Assembly: GCA_039680225.1 (NCBI GenBank)
Contig: JBDKTK010000387.1
Span: 1 to 10,785, forward strand
Length of the DNA: 10,785 bases
Origin: JBDKTK01 sp039680225
GTDB lineage: Bacteria > Desulfobacterota > Syntrophia > Syntrophales > UBA4778
Direction of reading: 5' to 3'
The notes under the pieces: model-generated
Told to the model about the DNA's origin: nothing
The model's input: the letters and a program-made list of their open reading frames with translations, nothing else
Databases searched by the model: none
Made by a program: the position numbers and the translations under genes
Part shown: one piece after another, positions 5,455 through 10,785 of the stretch
How the letters are laid out: every line of letters begins with the position of its first letter
How positions within the stretch are numbered: the first letter of the stretch is position 1

Positions 5455-7146
5455 TTGGATTATCTCGTTTTAGCCCGAAAATGGCGGCCCCAGGTTTTTG
5501 AAGACGTTATCGGGCAGGACCACGTGGTCAGGACCCTGAAAAACGCAATCACCGGCAACCGGATGGCGCATGCCTATATTTTCAGCGGCCCCCGCGGGGT
5601 CGGCAAAACCACCATCGCCCGCATCCTCTCGAAGGCCCTCAATTGCACGGGAGGAACGCCTGAAGGGCAAACTGAAGGGCAAACGGGAGGGCAGACTGAA
5701 GGGTCGGGGGAGCCCCCCTGCAACCATTGCGCAAATTGCCTGGAAATAACCGAGGGGCTGTCCATGGACGTCCGCGAGATCGACGGCGCTTCCAACCGGG
5801 GCATCGACGAGATCCGGGAGCTCCGGGAAAACGCCAGGTTCCTTCCCGCCTCTTCGCGCTACAAGATCTACATAATAGATGAAGTCCACATGCTGACGAA
5901 GGAGGCCTTCAACGCCCTGCTCAAGATAATTGAAGAGCCGCCCCCCCACGTCCTGTTTATCTTCGCCACCACGGAATTGCACAAGATCCCGGCCACGATA
6001 CTCTCGCGCTGCCAGAGGCACGATTTCCGGCGCGTCTCGGTCAGGGCCCTGTCCAATCACTTGAGAAAGATAGCGGACGCCGAAGGGATAGAGATCAGCG
6101 ACCGCGCCCTGGCCTGGGTCGCCGAGGCCGGGGAAGGCAGCGTGCGCGATTCCCAGAGCATCTTCGACCAGGCAATCTCTTATGCGGGCAAGTCGATCCC
6201 GGACAGTTCCATAGAGGAGATACTGGGGCTTTCCGACCGGCAGCTCATCCAGAAAATCTCCGATGCAGTCCTGAAGAGGGACTGCAAGACCTGCCTGGAA
6301 ATCATCGACGACGGCTATTACGCCGGCCTCGATATGAAACAGTTCTACAGTATGGTGATGGCCCATTTCCGCAACCTGCTGATCGCCAGGATAGCCGATT
6401 CGGGGGATGCCCCAATAGACCTGCCCGACCACGAGATAACCCAGCTCAGGTCTGCAGCCGCCAATGTCTCGCGCGAGACCCTGCAGCGCCTCCTGGAGTA
6501 CATGATGATCGAAGAGGAAGAGGTCCGCAGGAGCCTCAATCCCCGGCTCAACCTGGAGTTCGTGATTATCAGGATGGCTTCGATCGAGCCGCTCATACCC
6601 ATAGAAGAAGTGCTCTCCAGACTCGAAATAATGGAGAAGAACATAATCCCGTCGGCGGGGTTTGAAAGCAGCGGGCCGGAAAGGCCGTCCCAGCCGGACA
6701 AAACTCCGGATAAACCCGAAGCCGGATACGCAGCCGGGAAGAGCGCAGCGGGCCGGGACCCCTGGGAGGCATTCAAGGAAACCGTGAAAAGAGAAAGCTT
6801 CCCTCTCTGGTCAAAGCTGGACGCGGGCAGGCTCGTTTCCCGGGAGAACGGCCGGTTGACGATAGCTTTCCCCAAAGGATACATCTTCCTTGATTTCCTG
6901 AAAGAGAAGGAAAACAGGGATAACCTGCTGCGGATGGCCGTCCAGAGTTTCGGCGATGAGATCAAGGACCTGGAATTGCTGGAGGACGAAAACGGACCGC
7001 CCAACAATGCCGCAGCCGAACAAAATAAAAATAATTACGACATCAAGAGGGAGGCTGTAAACCATCCGCTCGTGCAGAAGGTCATGGGCCTTTTCGAGGG
7101 CGCGGAAATCCGGGAAGTGATCATAAAGAACGGCAAGACAAAATAG
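5455..7146 (+). CDS. dnaX: DNA polymerase III subunit gamma/tau
   Basis: A 563-residue clamp-loader ATPase. TTG 5455 is the start because it gives the family N-terminus (MDYLVLARKWRPQ) and a GAGAGAA purine-rich site lies just upstream. Motifs in order: Walker A GPRGVGKT (45-52), zinc module Cys64, Cys89, Cys92, Cys95, Walker B IIDEVHML (140-147), sensor 1 ATT (171-173), arginine-finger SRC (184-186), and sensor 2 GEGSVRDSQS (226-235). The AAA+ and collar domains extend to about 375; residues 400-440 are a Pro/Ser/Gly-rich linker, and 440-563 form a tau-like C-terminal domain. The zinc module carries an unusual (E/G)GQT repeat between the first and second cysteines. I saw no slippery A-run that would make a short gamma form by frameshifting. 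ybaB follows after 12 bases. Confidence 0.97.
   Translation: MDYLVLARKWRPQVFEDVIGQDHVVRTLKNAITGNRMAHAYIFSGPRGVGKTTIARILSKALNCTGGTPEGQTEGQTGGQTEGSGEPPCNHCANCLEITEGLSMDVREIDGASNRGIDEIRELRENARFLPASSRYKIYIIDEVHMLTKEAFNALLKIIEEPPPHVLFIFATTELHKIPATILSRCQRHDFRRVSVRALSNHLRKIADAEGIEISDRALAWVAEAGEGSVRDSQSIFDQAISYAGKSIPDSSIEEILGLSDRQLIQKISDAVLKRDCKTCLEIIDDGYYAGLDMKQFYSMVMAHFRNLLIARIADSGDAPIDLPDHEITQLRSAAANVSRETLQRLLEYMMIEEEEVRRSLNPRLNLEFVIIRMASIEPLIPIEEVLSRLEIMEKNIIPSAGFESSGPERPSQPDKTPDKPEAGYAAGKSAAGRDPWEAFKETVKRESFPLWSKLDAGRLVSRENGRLTIAFPKGYIFLDFLKEKENRDNLLRMAVQSFGDEIKDLELLEDENGPPNNAAAEQNKNNYDIKREAVNHPLVQKVMGLFEGAEIREVIIKNGKTK
5661..5708 (+). repeat. 12-bp in-frame tandem repeat in dnaX
   Basis: TGAAGGGCAAAC is present twice perfectly (5661-5672, 5673-5684), then as GGGAGGGCAGAC (5685-5696) and partially as TGAAGGGTCGGG (5697-5708). 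Being 12 bases long it preserves the frame and encodes EGQT, EGQT, GGQT, EGS between the zinc cysteines of DnaX. Confidence 0.92.
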
Positions 7147-7158
7147 GAGGAATACAAG

Positions 7159-7470
7159 TTGGCTAACTTCGGAAATATCATCAAGCAGGCGCAGCAGATG
7201 CAGGCCAAGATGGCGCGCCTGCAGGAAGAGCTGGCGAAAAAGACCGTCGAGGCGTCCGCAGGGGGAGGAATGGTGACTGCCGTCGTCAACGGCCGCAACG
7301 AGCTGGTTTCCCTGAAGATCGAGAAGGACGTGGTCAATCCTGAGGACGTCGAAATGCTCCAGGACCTCATCGTTGCCGCCGTGAATGAAGGCATCCGCAA
7401 GTCGCAGGAGATGGCGACGGCCGAGATGTCAAAGATAACGGGCGGCCTGAACATACCGGGCCTGACTTAG
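7159..7470 (+). CDS. ybaB: YbaB/EbfC family nucleoid-associated protein
   Basis: A 103-residue protein with a TTG start placed eight bases after a perfect AGGAGG (7145-7150). The sequence is typical of the family: a glutamine- and methionine-rich N-terminal helix (KQAQQMQAKMARLQEEL), the ASAGGGMV turn, a beta segment NELVSLKIEKDVV, then EMLQDLIVAAVNEG and a glycine-ending tail GGLNIPGL. Known members are small dimers that bind DNA with little sequence specificity and are nearly always found between dnaX and recR, as here. It lies 12 bases after dnaX and 14 before recR, so one transcript is likely. Its exact role remains unsettled in the family. Confidence 0.96.
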   Translation: MANFGNIIKQAQQMQAKMARLQEELAKKTVEASAGGGMVTAVVNGRNELVSLKIEKDVVNPEDVEMLQDLIVAAVNEGIRKSQEMATAEMSKITGGLNIPGLT

Positions 7471-7484
7471 AGGGTTTCAGATTT

Positions 7485-8084
7485 ATGGCAGGTTATGCAG
7501 CGCCGATAAAACGCCTGATTCAGGAATTGGGCAGGTTTCCCGGAATCGGGGAGAAGACCGCCTCCCGGCTGGCCAACTATATCCTGCGCGCCTCCAGCGA
7601 GGACGCCCGGAGGCTCGCCGAGAGCATCATGGAAGTCAAGGAGAAGATAAAATTCTGCTCGGTATGCTTCAACCTGGCGGAAGACGACCTCTGCGATGTG
7701 TGCCGGGACGCTTCCCGGGAAAAGGACATTATCTGTGTAGTGGAAGACCCCGACTCCCTTATCGCCGTTGAGGAAAGCGGCTGTTTCCGGGGGACGTACC
7801 ATGTGCTCCACGGCGTCCTGGCGCCCCTGGATGGAATCGGGCCGGACCAGTTAAGGATCAAGGAGCTCATGGCAAGGCTGGAGTCCGATTCGGTGAGGGA
7901 AATCATCCTGGCGACGAACCCCAGCATCCAGGGCGAATCGACGGCCCTGCTCATTACCAGGCTGGTCAAGGAAAAGCCGGTTAAACTGACAAGGATTGCG
8001 TTCGGGGTGCCTGTCGGGGGGGACCTGAAGTACACCGATAAGATGACCCTGGTCAAGGCCATCGAGTTCCGCCGGGGCATGTAA
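7485..8084 (+). CDS. recR: Recombination mediator protein RecR
   Basis: At 199 residues, RecR has full family length. An N-terminal helix-hairpin-helix (about 8-40, including GRFPGIGEKTASRLA) is followed by a four-cysteine zinc finger (C58, C61, C70, C73), a Toprim domain starting at DIICVVEDPD (81-90), and the C-terminal GVPVGGDLKYTDKMTL Walker-like segment. RecR works with RecF and/or RecO to load RecA on single-stranded DNA in gap repair. The ribosome site is modest (TAGAGGG, 7468-7474, overlapping the ybaB stop). The gene is last in the dnaX operon and converges, four bases away, on a small minus-strand gene. Confidence 0.97.
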   Translation: MAGYAAPIKRLIQELGRFPGIGEKTASRLANYILRASSEDARRLAESIMEVKEKIKFCSVCFNLAEDDLCDVCRDASREKDIICVVEDPDSLIAVEESGCFRGTYHVLHGVLAPLDGIGPDQLRIKELMARLESDSVREIILATNPSIQGESTALLITRLVKEKPVKLTRIAFGVPVGGDLKYTDKMTLVKAIEFRRGM

Positions 8085-8088
8085 GGGT

Positions 8089-8232
8089 TTAATAAATCCC
8101 GTAGTTCAGGAACCTGAGGCGGTCCCTGACCTGGTCGAACCGGGCAGCGGAATCGTTATCCCAGCCCATGTAGATTATGGCGGTCAGAGTGATAATTATG
8201 AGGAGCAGCAATATCACTTCGAGCGCTTTCAT
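8089..8232 (-). CDS. Small single-pass membrane protein (47 aa), hypothetical
   Basis: On the minus strand ATG 8232-8230 opens a 47-codon frame ending in TAA at 8091-8089, only four bases from the recR stop on the other strand. Residues 5-22 form a strongly hydrophobic span (EVILLLLIIITLTAIIYM), followed by an acidic and basic tail with WDNDSAARFDQVRDRLRF and a Tyr-ending C-terminus. The short N-terminus (MKAL) suggests an uncleaved anchor. A GGGG purine tract lies about eight bases before the start. Hydrophobic codons and GC-rich third positions look like true coding sequence, unlike the AT-rich DNA upstream. I know no family for it; function is unknown. Confidence 0.62.
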   Translation of the reverse strand: MKALEVILLLLIIITLTAIIYMGWDNDSAARFDQVRDRLRFLNYGIY

Positions 8233-8584
8233 AAATTTCCCCGGATTGACTAATTACCGACTCAACGTTCCATTCAAAGTTTCATCATTCAACTTTGACA
8301 AAGCTATCGGGGAATTCCTGAATTATTGCTTCGGAATACGTGAGGATTTTTTGAAAACAGGTTGCAGAAAAAATAATAAAATGCTAATATTTCTCACGAT
8401 TTAGCTTACCTTAGAAAGTCAGGCGGCAATCAGTCAACCCCGCCGGGCAAGCACAAATCCAAATTGCCTGAAGTTGCGGGAACAAATCTCTTTCATCCAT
8501 ATATTATGACCGAAAATCACATTGACAATATAAGGTAAGTATATTAGGTAACCCGAATATTTCATTTTTAGATGGAGAAATTCG
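8233..8584. other. 352-base gap without a convincing gene, likely regulatory for por and the small membrane gene
   Basis: AT-rich DNA between two divergently read genes. It holds an inverted repeat TCAAAGTT/AACTTTGA (8274-8298), a GGCGG/CCGCC pair (8422-8444), a CTTACCTT block (8405-8412) that mirrors AAGGTAAG near the por gene, and a candidate por promoter. Open frames here lack ribosome sites and protein-like composition. Confidence 0.6.
8522..8551 (+). promoter_or_regulatory. Candidate por promoter with repeated AGGTAA motif
   Basis: A perfect TTGACA box (8522-8527) is followed after 17 bases by TAGGTA (8545-8550), a poor -10 match; the better TATATT at 8540-8545 is only 12 bases away. 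AGGTAA occurs at 8533-8538 and 8546-8551 (13-base period), overlapping this region, so it might be an operator. Support is weak. Confidence 0.33.
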
Positions 8585-9124
8585 ATGATTGAAATCAGGT
8601 GGCATGGAAGAGGCGGCCAAGGTGCTGTTACCTCTGTCGAACTGCTCGCGCTTGCTGCAATTGAAGAGGGGAAATTCGCGCAGGGATTCCCTGCATTCGG
8701 CCCCGAAAGAAGAGGCGCACCGGTTCTTGCTTTTAATAGGGTTAACGACAGGCAGATAAAGGTGAGGGCGGGCATTTACAACCCGGACGTGGTCGTGGTC
8801 CTCGACTCGAGCCTGGTCAAACTTGTCAATGTTACGGAAGGGCTGAAACCCGATGGGATCTTGATTGTCAACACGACTCATTCAACCCAGGAAATCAGGG
8901 AACAGCTCAAGTATCCCGGGAAAATATTCACAGTCGATGCCACACACATCGCCCGTGAGGAACTGGGGACGCCAATAACGAACACTACTATGCTGGGCGC
9001 GCTGGTCAAGGCAACAAAGGTCATCAAGCTGGAATCCCTGAAAGCGCCCCTGGAACACAGGTTCGGCAAGATAGCCCAGAAAAATATAAAGGCCTGCAAA
9101 AGGGCTTATGAAGAATTAAAATGA
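8585..9124 (+). CDS. porG: 2-oxoacid:ferredoxin oxidoreductase gamma subunit (pyruvate type likely)
   Basis: A 179-residue subunit with the family signature IRWHGRGGQGAVT at residues 4-16, FAQGFPAFGPERRGAPVLAF (31-50), and a Rossmann-like DVVVVLD segment. It is the gamma (PorG/PorC) component of the TPP- and Fe-S-dependent enzyme that turns pyruvate and CoA into acetyl-CoA, CO2 and reduced ferredoxin; in related structures this domain helps cover the CoA site. The start has GGAG (about 8574) upstream and gives the usual N-terminus. The gene opens a gamma-delta-alpha-beta operon, the order familiar from archaeal and anaerobic bacterial POR, and its TGA overlaps the ATG of the next gene. Substrate choice between pyruvate and branched 2-oxoacids cannot be settled from gamma alone. 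Confidence 0.93.
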   Translation: MIEIRWHGRGGQGAVTSVELLALAAIEEGKFAQGFPAFGPERRGAPVLAFNRVNDRQIKVRAGIYNPDVVVVLDSSLVKLVNVTEGLKPDGILIVNTTHSTQEIREQLKYPGKIFTVDATHIAREELGTPITNTTMLGALVKATKVIKLESLKAPLEHRFGKIAQKNIKACKRAYEELK

Positions 9125-9438
9125 AAACCAGAGGTAAACAAATGAAACAAAAAAAATGGCCGGAGAGCTGGCATGAGATAACCCCTGGGTGCATGGTTTT
9201 TGAACCGGGAAGCGCCCATGCATACAAGACCGGCAGCTGGCGGGCCCAGAAACCCATTTGGGACAATGCCAAGTGCATCAAGTGCGGAGTCTGCTACCTG
9301 TACTGCCCCGAAGGGTGCATCGCCCAGGACGAAAAAGGGTTCTATTCCGCCGATATGGATTACTGCAAAGGATGCGGGATCTGCGCCCATGAATGCTGGC
9401 CCGGCGCTATTGAGATGAAAGAGGAAGGGGAGGGTTAA
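9121..9438 (+). CDS. porD: 2-oxoacid:ferredoxin oxidoreductase delta subunit, two [4Fe-4S] ferredoxin
   Basis: A 105-residue ferredoxin-like subunit. Two complete [4Fe-4S] motifs are visible: C52-C55-C58-C62-P and C82-C85-C88-C92 (with tryptophan in place of the usual proline after C92). The N-terminal part has GCMVFEPGSA and KTGSWRAQKPIWD, typical of PorD. It passes electrons from the catalytic subunits to soluble ferredoxin. ATG 9121 overlaps the porG stop (ATGA), which suits coupled translation; ATG 9142 with AGAGG ahead (9130-9134) is an equally plausible start giving 98 residues. An additional cysteine (C66) lies just after the first motif. porA begins one base after the stop. Confidence 0.94.
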   Translation: MKTRGKQMKQKKWPESWHEITPGCMVFEPGSAHAYKTGSWRAQKPIWDNAKCIKCGVCYLYCPEGCIAQDEKGFYSADMDYCKGCGICAHECWPGAIEMKEEGEG

Positions 9439-9439
9439 A

Positions 9440-10612
9440 ATGGCAAAACGTATTGGAATGGAAGTGGCAATCGCGGCGGCTGAAGCTGTTGCCCTTTGCA
9501 ATATTGATGTTGCGGCCGTTTACCCGATCACCCCGCAGTCCCATATAGCCGAGCACCTGGCGGAAATAGTTGCGGACGGCAGGATAGACGCCGAGTTCAT
9601 TACCGTTGAATCCGAGCATTCGTCAATCAGCGCGTGCTGCGGAGCGTCCGGAGCAGGAGCCAGAACATATACCGCGACAAGCTCACAGGGCCTCATGTAC
9701 ATGCATGAGGTGCTGCCGATCGTGTCGGCAATGAGGCTGCCGGTCGTAATGGGCCTGGCCATCCGCGCCGTATCGGGCCCCCTGAACATCTGGAACGACC
9801 ACACCGACATCATGCCCCAGAGGGACTCGGGCTGGATCTCCTTCTTTGCGGAGAACGGCCAGGAAGTCGTGGACATGAGCATCCAGTCTTTCAAGATCGC
9901 CGAGCATCCCGATGTCATGCTGCCCATAGTCCTTAATATAGACGGCTTCCAGCTTACCCACATGGTCGAAGCGCTGGAAATGCCCGACCAGAAGGAAGTC
10001 AACAGGTTCCTCCCCGACTACAAGCCGTACGCCACCCTGCATCCGGACAAGCCGGTTTCGATGGGCACGGCCAACATGCCGGAGATCTTCACCGAGACTT
10101 TAAGGGCGAAGCAGGAAGCGCTCGTCAACTCCAAGAAGACGATAATAAAAATCTGGAAGGAATGGAAAGAGCTCTTCGGGCGCGAGTACAACCCCGTTGA
10201 GACATATAAAGCTGAAGGCGCCGAGACCCTGATCCTGACAATGGGCTCCATGGGGGAAACGGCATCTCTGGCCATCGACGAGTTGAGGAAAGAGGGGGTC
10301 CCGGTCGGCTTGATCAAACTGCGCCTCTGGAGGCCCTTCCCGTTTGAGGAACTCAAAGATGCAGTGAAAGGCGCGAAGCGCCTGATCGTTACCGACAGGG
10401 CTATTTCATTCGGCGGCCCCGGCGGGCCTGTGGCTTCTGAAATCCGTTCTGCTTTCTACAACGAAAAAGACCGGCCGATAATCAGCAGTTTCATAATCGG
10501 ACTGGGCGGGCGCGACGTGAGGGTCGAAGATTTCAAGGATATGATCCTCAAGTCCATAAAAATGAAAAAACAGGACCTTGACAATATAGTATTTTACGGA
10601 GTGAGAGAATGA
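9440..10612 (+). CDS. porA: 2-oxoacid:ferredoxin oxidoreductase alpha subunit (pyruvate type likely)
   Basis: A 390-residue subunit with a GGAGGG ribosome site inside the end of porD. It holds the pyrimidine-binding TPP domain: YPITPQS (28-34, with Thr31), VESEHSS (57-62, with the glutamate that activates TPP), a CCGASGAGARTYTATSSQGL stretch (66-85), LAIRAVSGPLN with Arg109, and NDHTDIMPQRDSGW (119-132). By comparison with known pyruvate:ferredoxin oxidoreductase structures, Thr31 and Arg109 match residues contacting the substrate carboxylate, which favours pyruvate, but VOR-type alpha subunits share much of this. The C-terminal third is the transketolase C-like domain (LILTMGSMGETA, LRLWRPFPFEEL). 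The stop overlaps the porB start as ATGA. Enzyme is cytoplasmic and normally oxygen-sensitive. Confidence 0.95.
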   Translation: MAKRIGMEVAIAAAEAVALCNIDVAAVYPITPQSHIAEHLAEIVADGRIDAEFITVESEHSSISACCGASGAGARTYTATSSQGLMYMHEVLPIVSAMRLPVVMGLAIRAVSGPLNIWNDHTDIMPQRDSGWISFFAENGQEVVDMSIQSFKIAEHPDVMLPIVLNIDGFQLTHMVEALEMPDQKEVNRFLPDYKPYATLHPDKPVSMGTANMPEIFTETLRAKQEALVNSKKTIIKIWKEWKELFGREYNPVETYKAEGAETLILTMGSMGETASLAIDELRKEGVPVGLIKLRLWRPFPFEELKDAVKGAKRLIVTDRAISFGGPGGPVASEIRSAFYNEKDRPIISSFIIGLGGRDVRVEDFKDMILKSIKMKKQDLDNIVFYGVRE

Positions 10613-10785
10613 GCATAGTTCAAAACTTTGATTTATACGCTCCTAAACTGGTGGAGAAAAGAGAGTTCTTCTGTTCCGGGCATCGCGCCTGCCAGGGCTG
10701 TGGTGAAGTCCTTGCATTGCGACATATATGCAAGGCGCTCGGAGAGGACGTGGTTGTGTCAAACGCGACCGGGTGCATGGAGATC
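10609..10785 (+). CDS. porB: 2-oxoacid:ferredoxin oxidoreductase beta subunit, truncated by window edge
   Basis: The first 59 residues are visible. ATG 10609 overlaps the porA TGA, and GAGAG lies just before it. GHRACQGCGE (residues 25-34) carries Cys28 and Cys31, and the ATGCMEI segment carries Cys56; in the family these are three of the four ligands of the proximal [4Fe-4S] cluster next to TPP. This subunit binds the TPP pyrophosphate. The rest of the gene, including the TPP-binding motif, lies past base 10785. Confidence 0.93.
   Translation, partial: MSIVQNFDLYAPKLVEKREFFCSGHRACQGCGEVLALRHICKALGEDVVVSNATGCMEI

Noticed and set aside
5470..6432. Minus-strand frame of 320 codons opposite dnaX
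   Set aside because: Shadow of the clamp-loader ATPase; no ribosome site or motifs.
7015..7040. Possible programmed frameshift site in the A-rich end of dnaX
   Set aside because: The AAAATAAAAATAA stretch does not form an X-XXY-YYZ heptamer in the reading frame and lies far too close to the end to make a gamma-sized product.
8177..8404. 75-codon plus-strand frame after recR
   Set aside because: No ribosome site, AT-rich non-coding composition, and its start overlaps the antisense of the better-supported 47-residue membrane protein.

Overview
The window reads as ordinary, well-packed chromosome from an anaerobic, probably Gram-negative bacterium. Supporting signs are an oxygen-sensitive four-subunit 2-oxoacid:ferredoxin oxidoreductase, an ADP-forming acyl-CoA synthetase, a lipoprotein-type SppA and a Spy/CpxP-like periplasmic protein. 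The block ffs-dnaX-ybaB-recR followed by por genes recalls Deltaproteobacteria/Desulfobacterota (a Geobacter-, Syntrophus- or Desulfo-type lineage). That placement comes from remembered gene order and is only moderately sure. Coding DNA is GC-rich; the intergenic stretches are clearly more AT-rich.

Layout. (1) 1-468, minus strand: the N-terminal 156 residues of an ADP-forming acyl-CoA synthetase, cut by the window edge. (2) 677-2152, plus strand: a two-gene unit, a metallo-beta-lactamase-fold hydrolase directly abutting a cysteine-rich DUF2284-type protein, with a plausible sigma70 promoter in the divergent gap. (3) 2153-2236: a palindromic repeat that can fold as a cloverleaf, followed by an unrecognised 64-residue ORF. 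(4) 2698-3672: lipoprotein SppA, which shares a bidirectional terminator with the convergent Spy/CpxP-like gene (3742-4341). (5) 4506-5341: tadA, whose 3' end runs into tRNA-Ser(CGA), then tRNA-Ser(GGA), then the 4.5S SRP RNA. (6) 5455-8084: dnaX, ybaB, recR, a tight replication/recombination operon with TTG starts on its first two genes. (7) 8089-8232, minus strand: a 47-residue single-membrane-span protein. (8) 8585-10785: porGDAB, translationally coupled by ATGA overlaps, with the beta subunit cut by the right edge.

How the genes work together. TadA, the two tRNA-Ser genes and the SRP RNA belong to translation and protein export. DnaX, YbaB and RecR belong to replication and recombinational repair. 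PorGDAB would oxidise pyruvate (or a related 2-oxoacid) to acetyl-CoA and reduced ferredoxin, and the ADP-forming synthetase at the other end could convert acyl-CoA to acid plus ATP. The two are in separate transcription units, so that metabolic link is inference.

I found no CRISPR array, transposase, phage gene, toxin-antitoxin pair or obvious defence system, and no convincing new multi-gene system. The most notable points are the tadA/tRNA overlap, a 12-bp in-frame repeat inside the DnaX zinc module, the small membrane protein after recR, the cloverleaf repeat and the MBL-DUF2284 pair.
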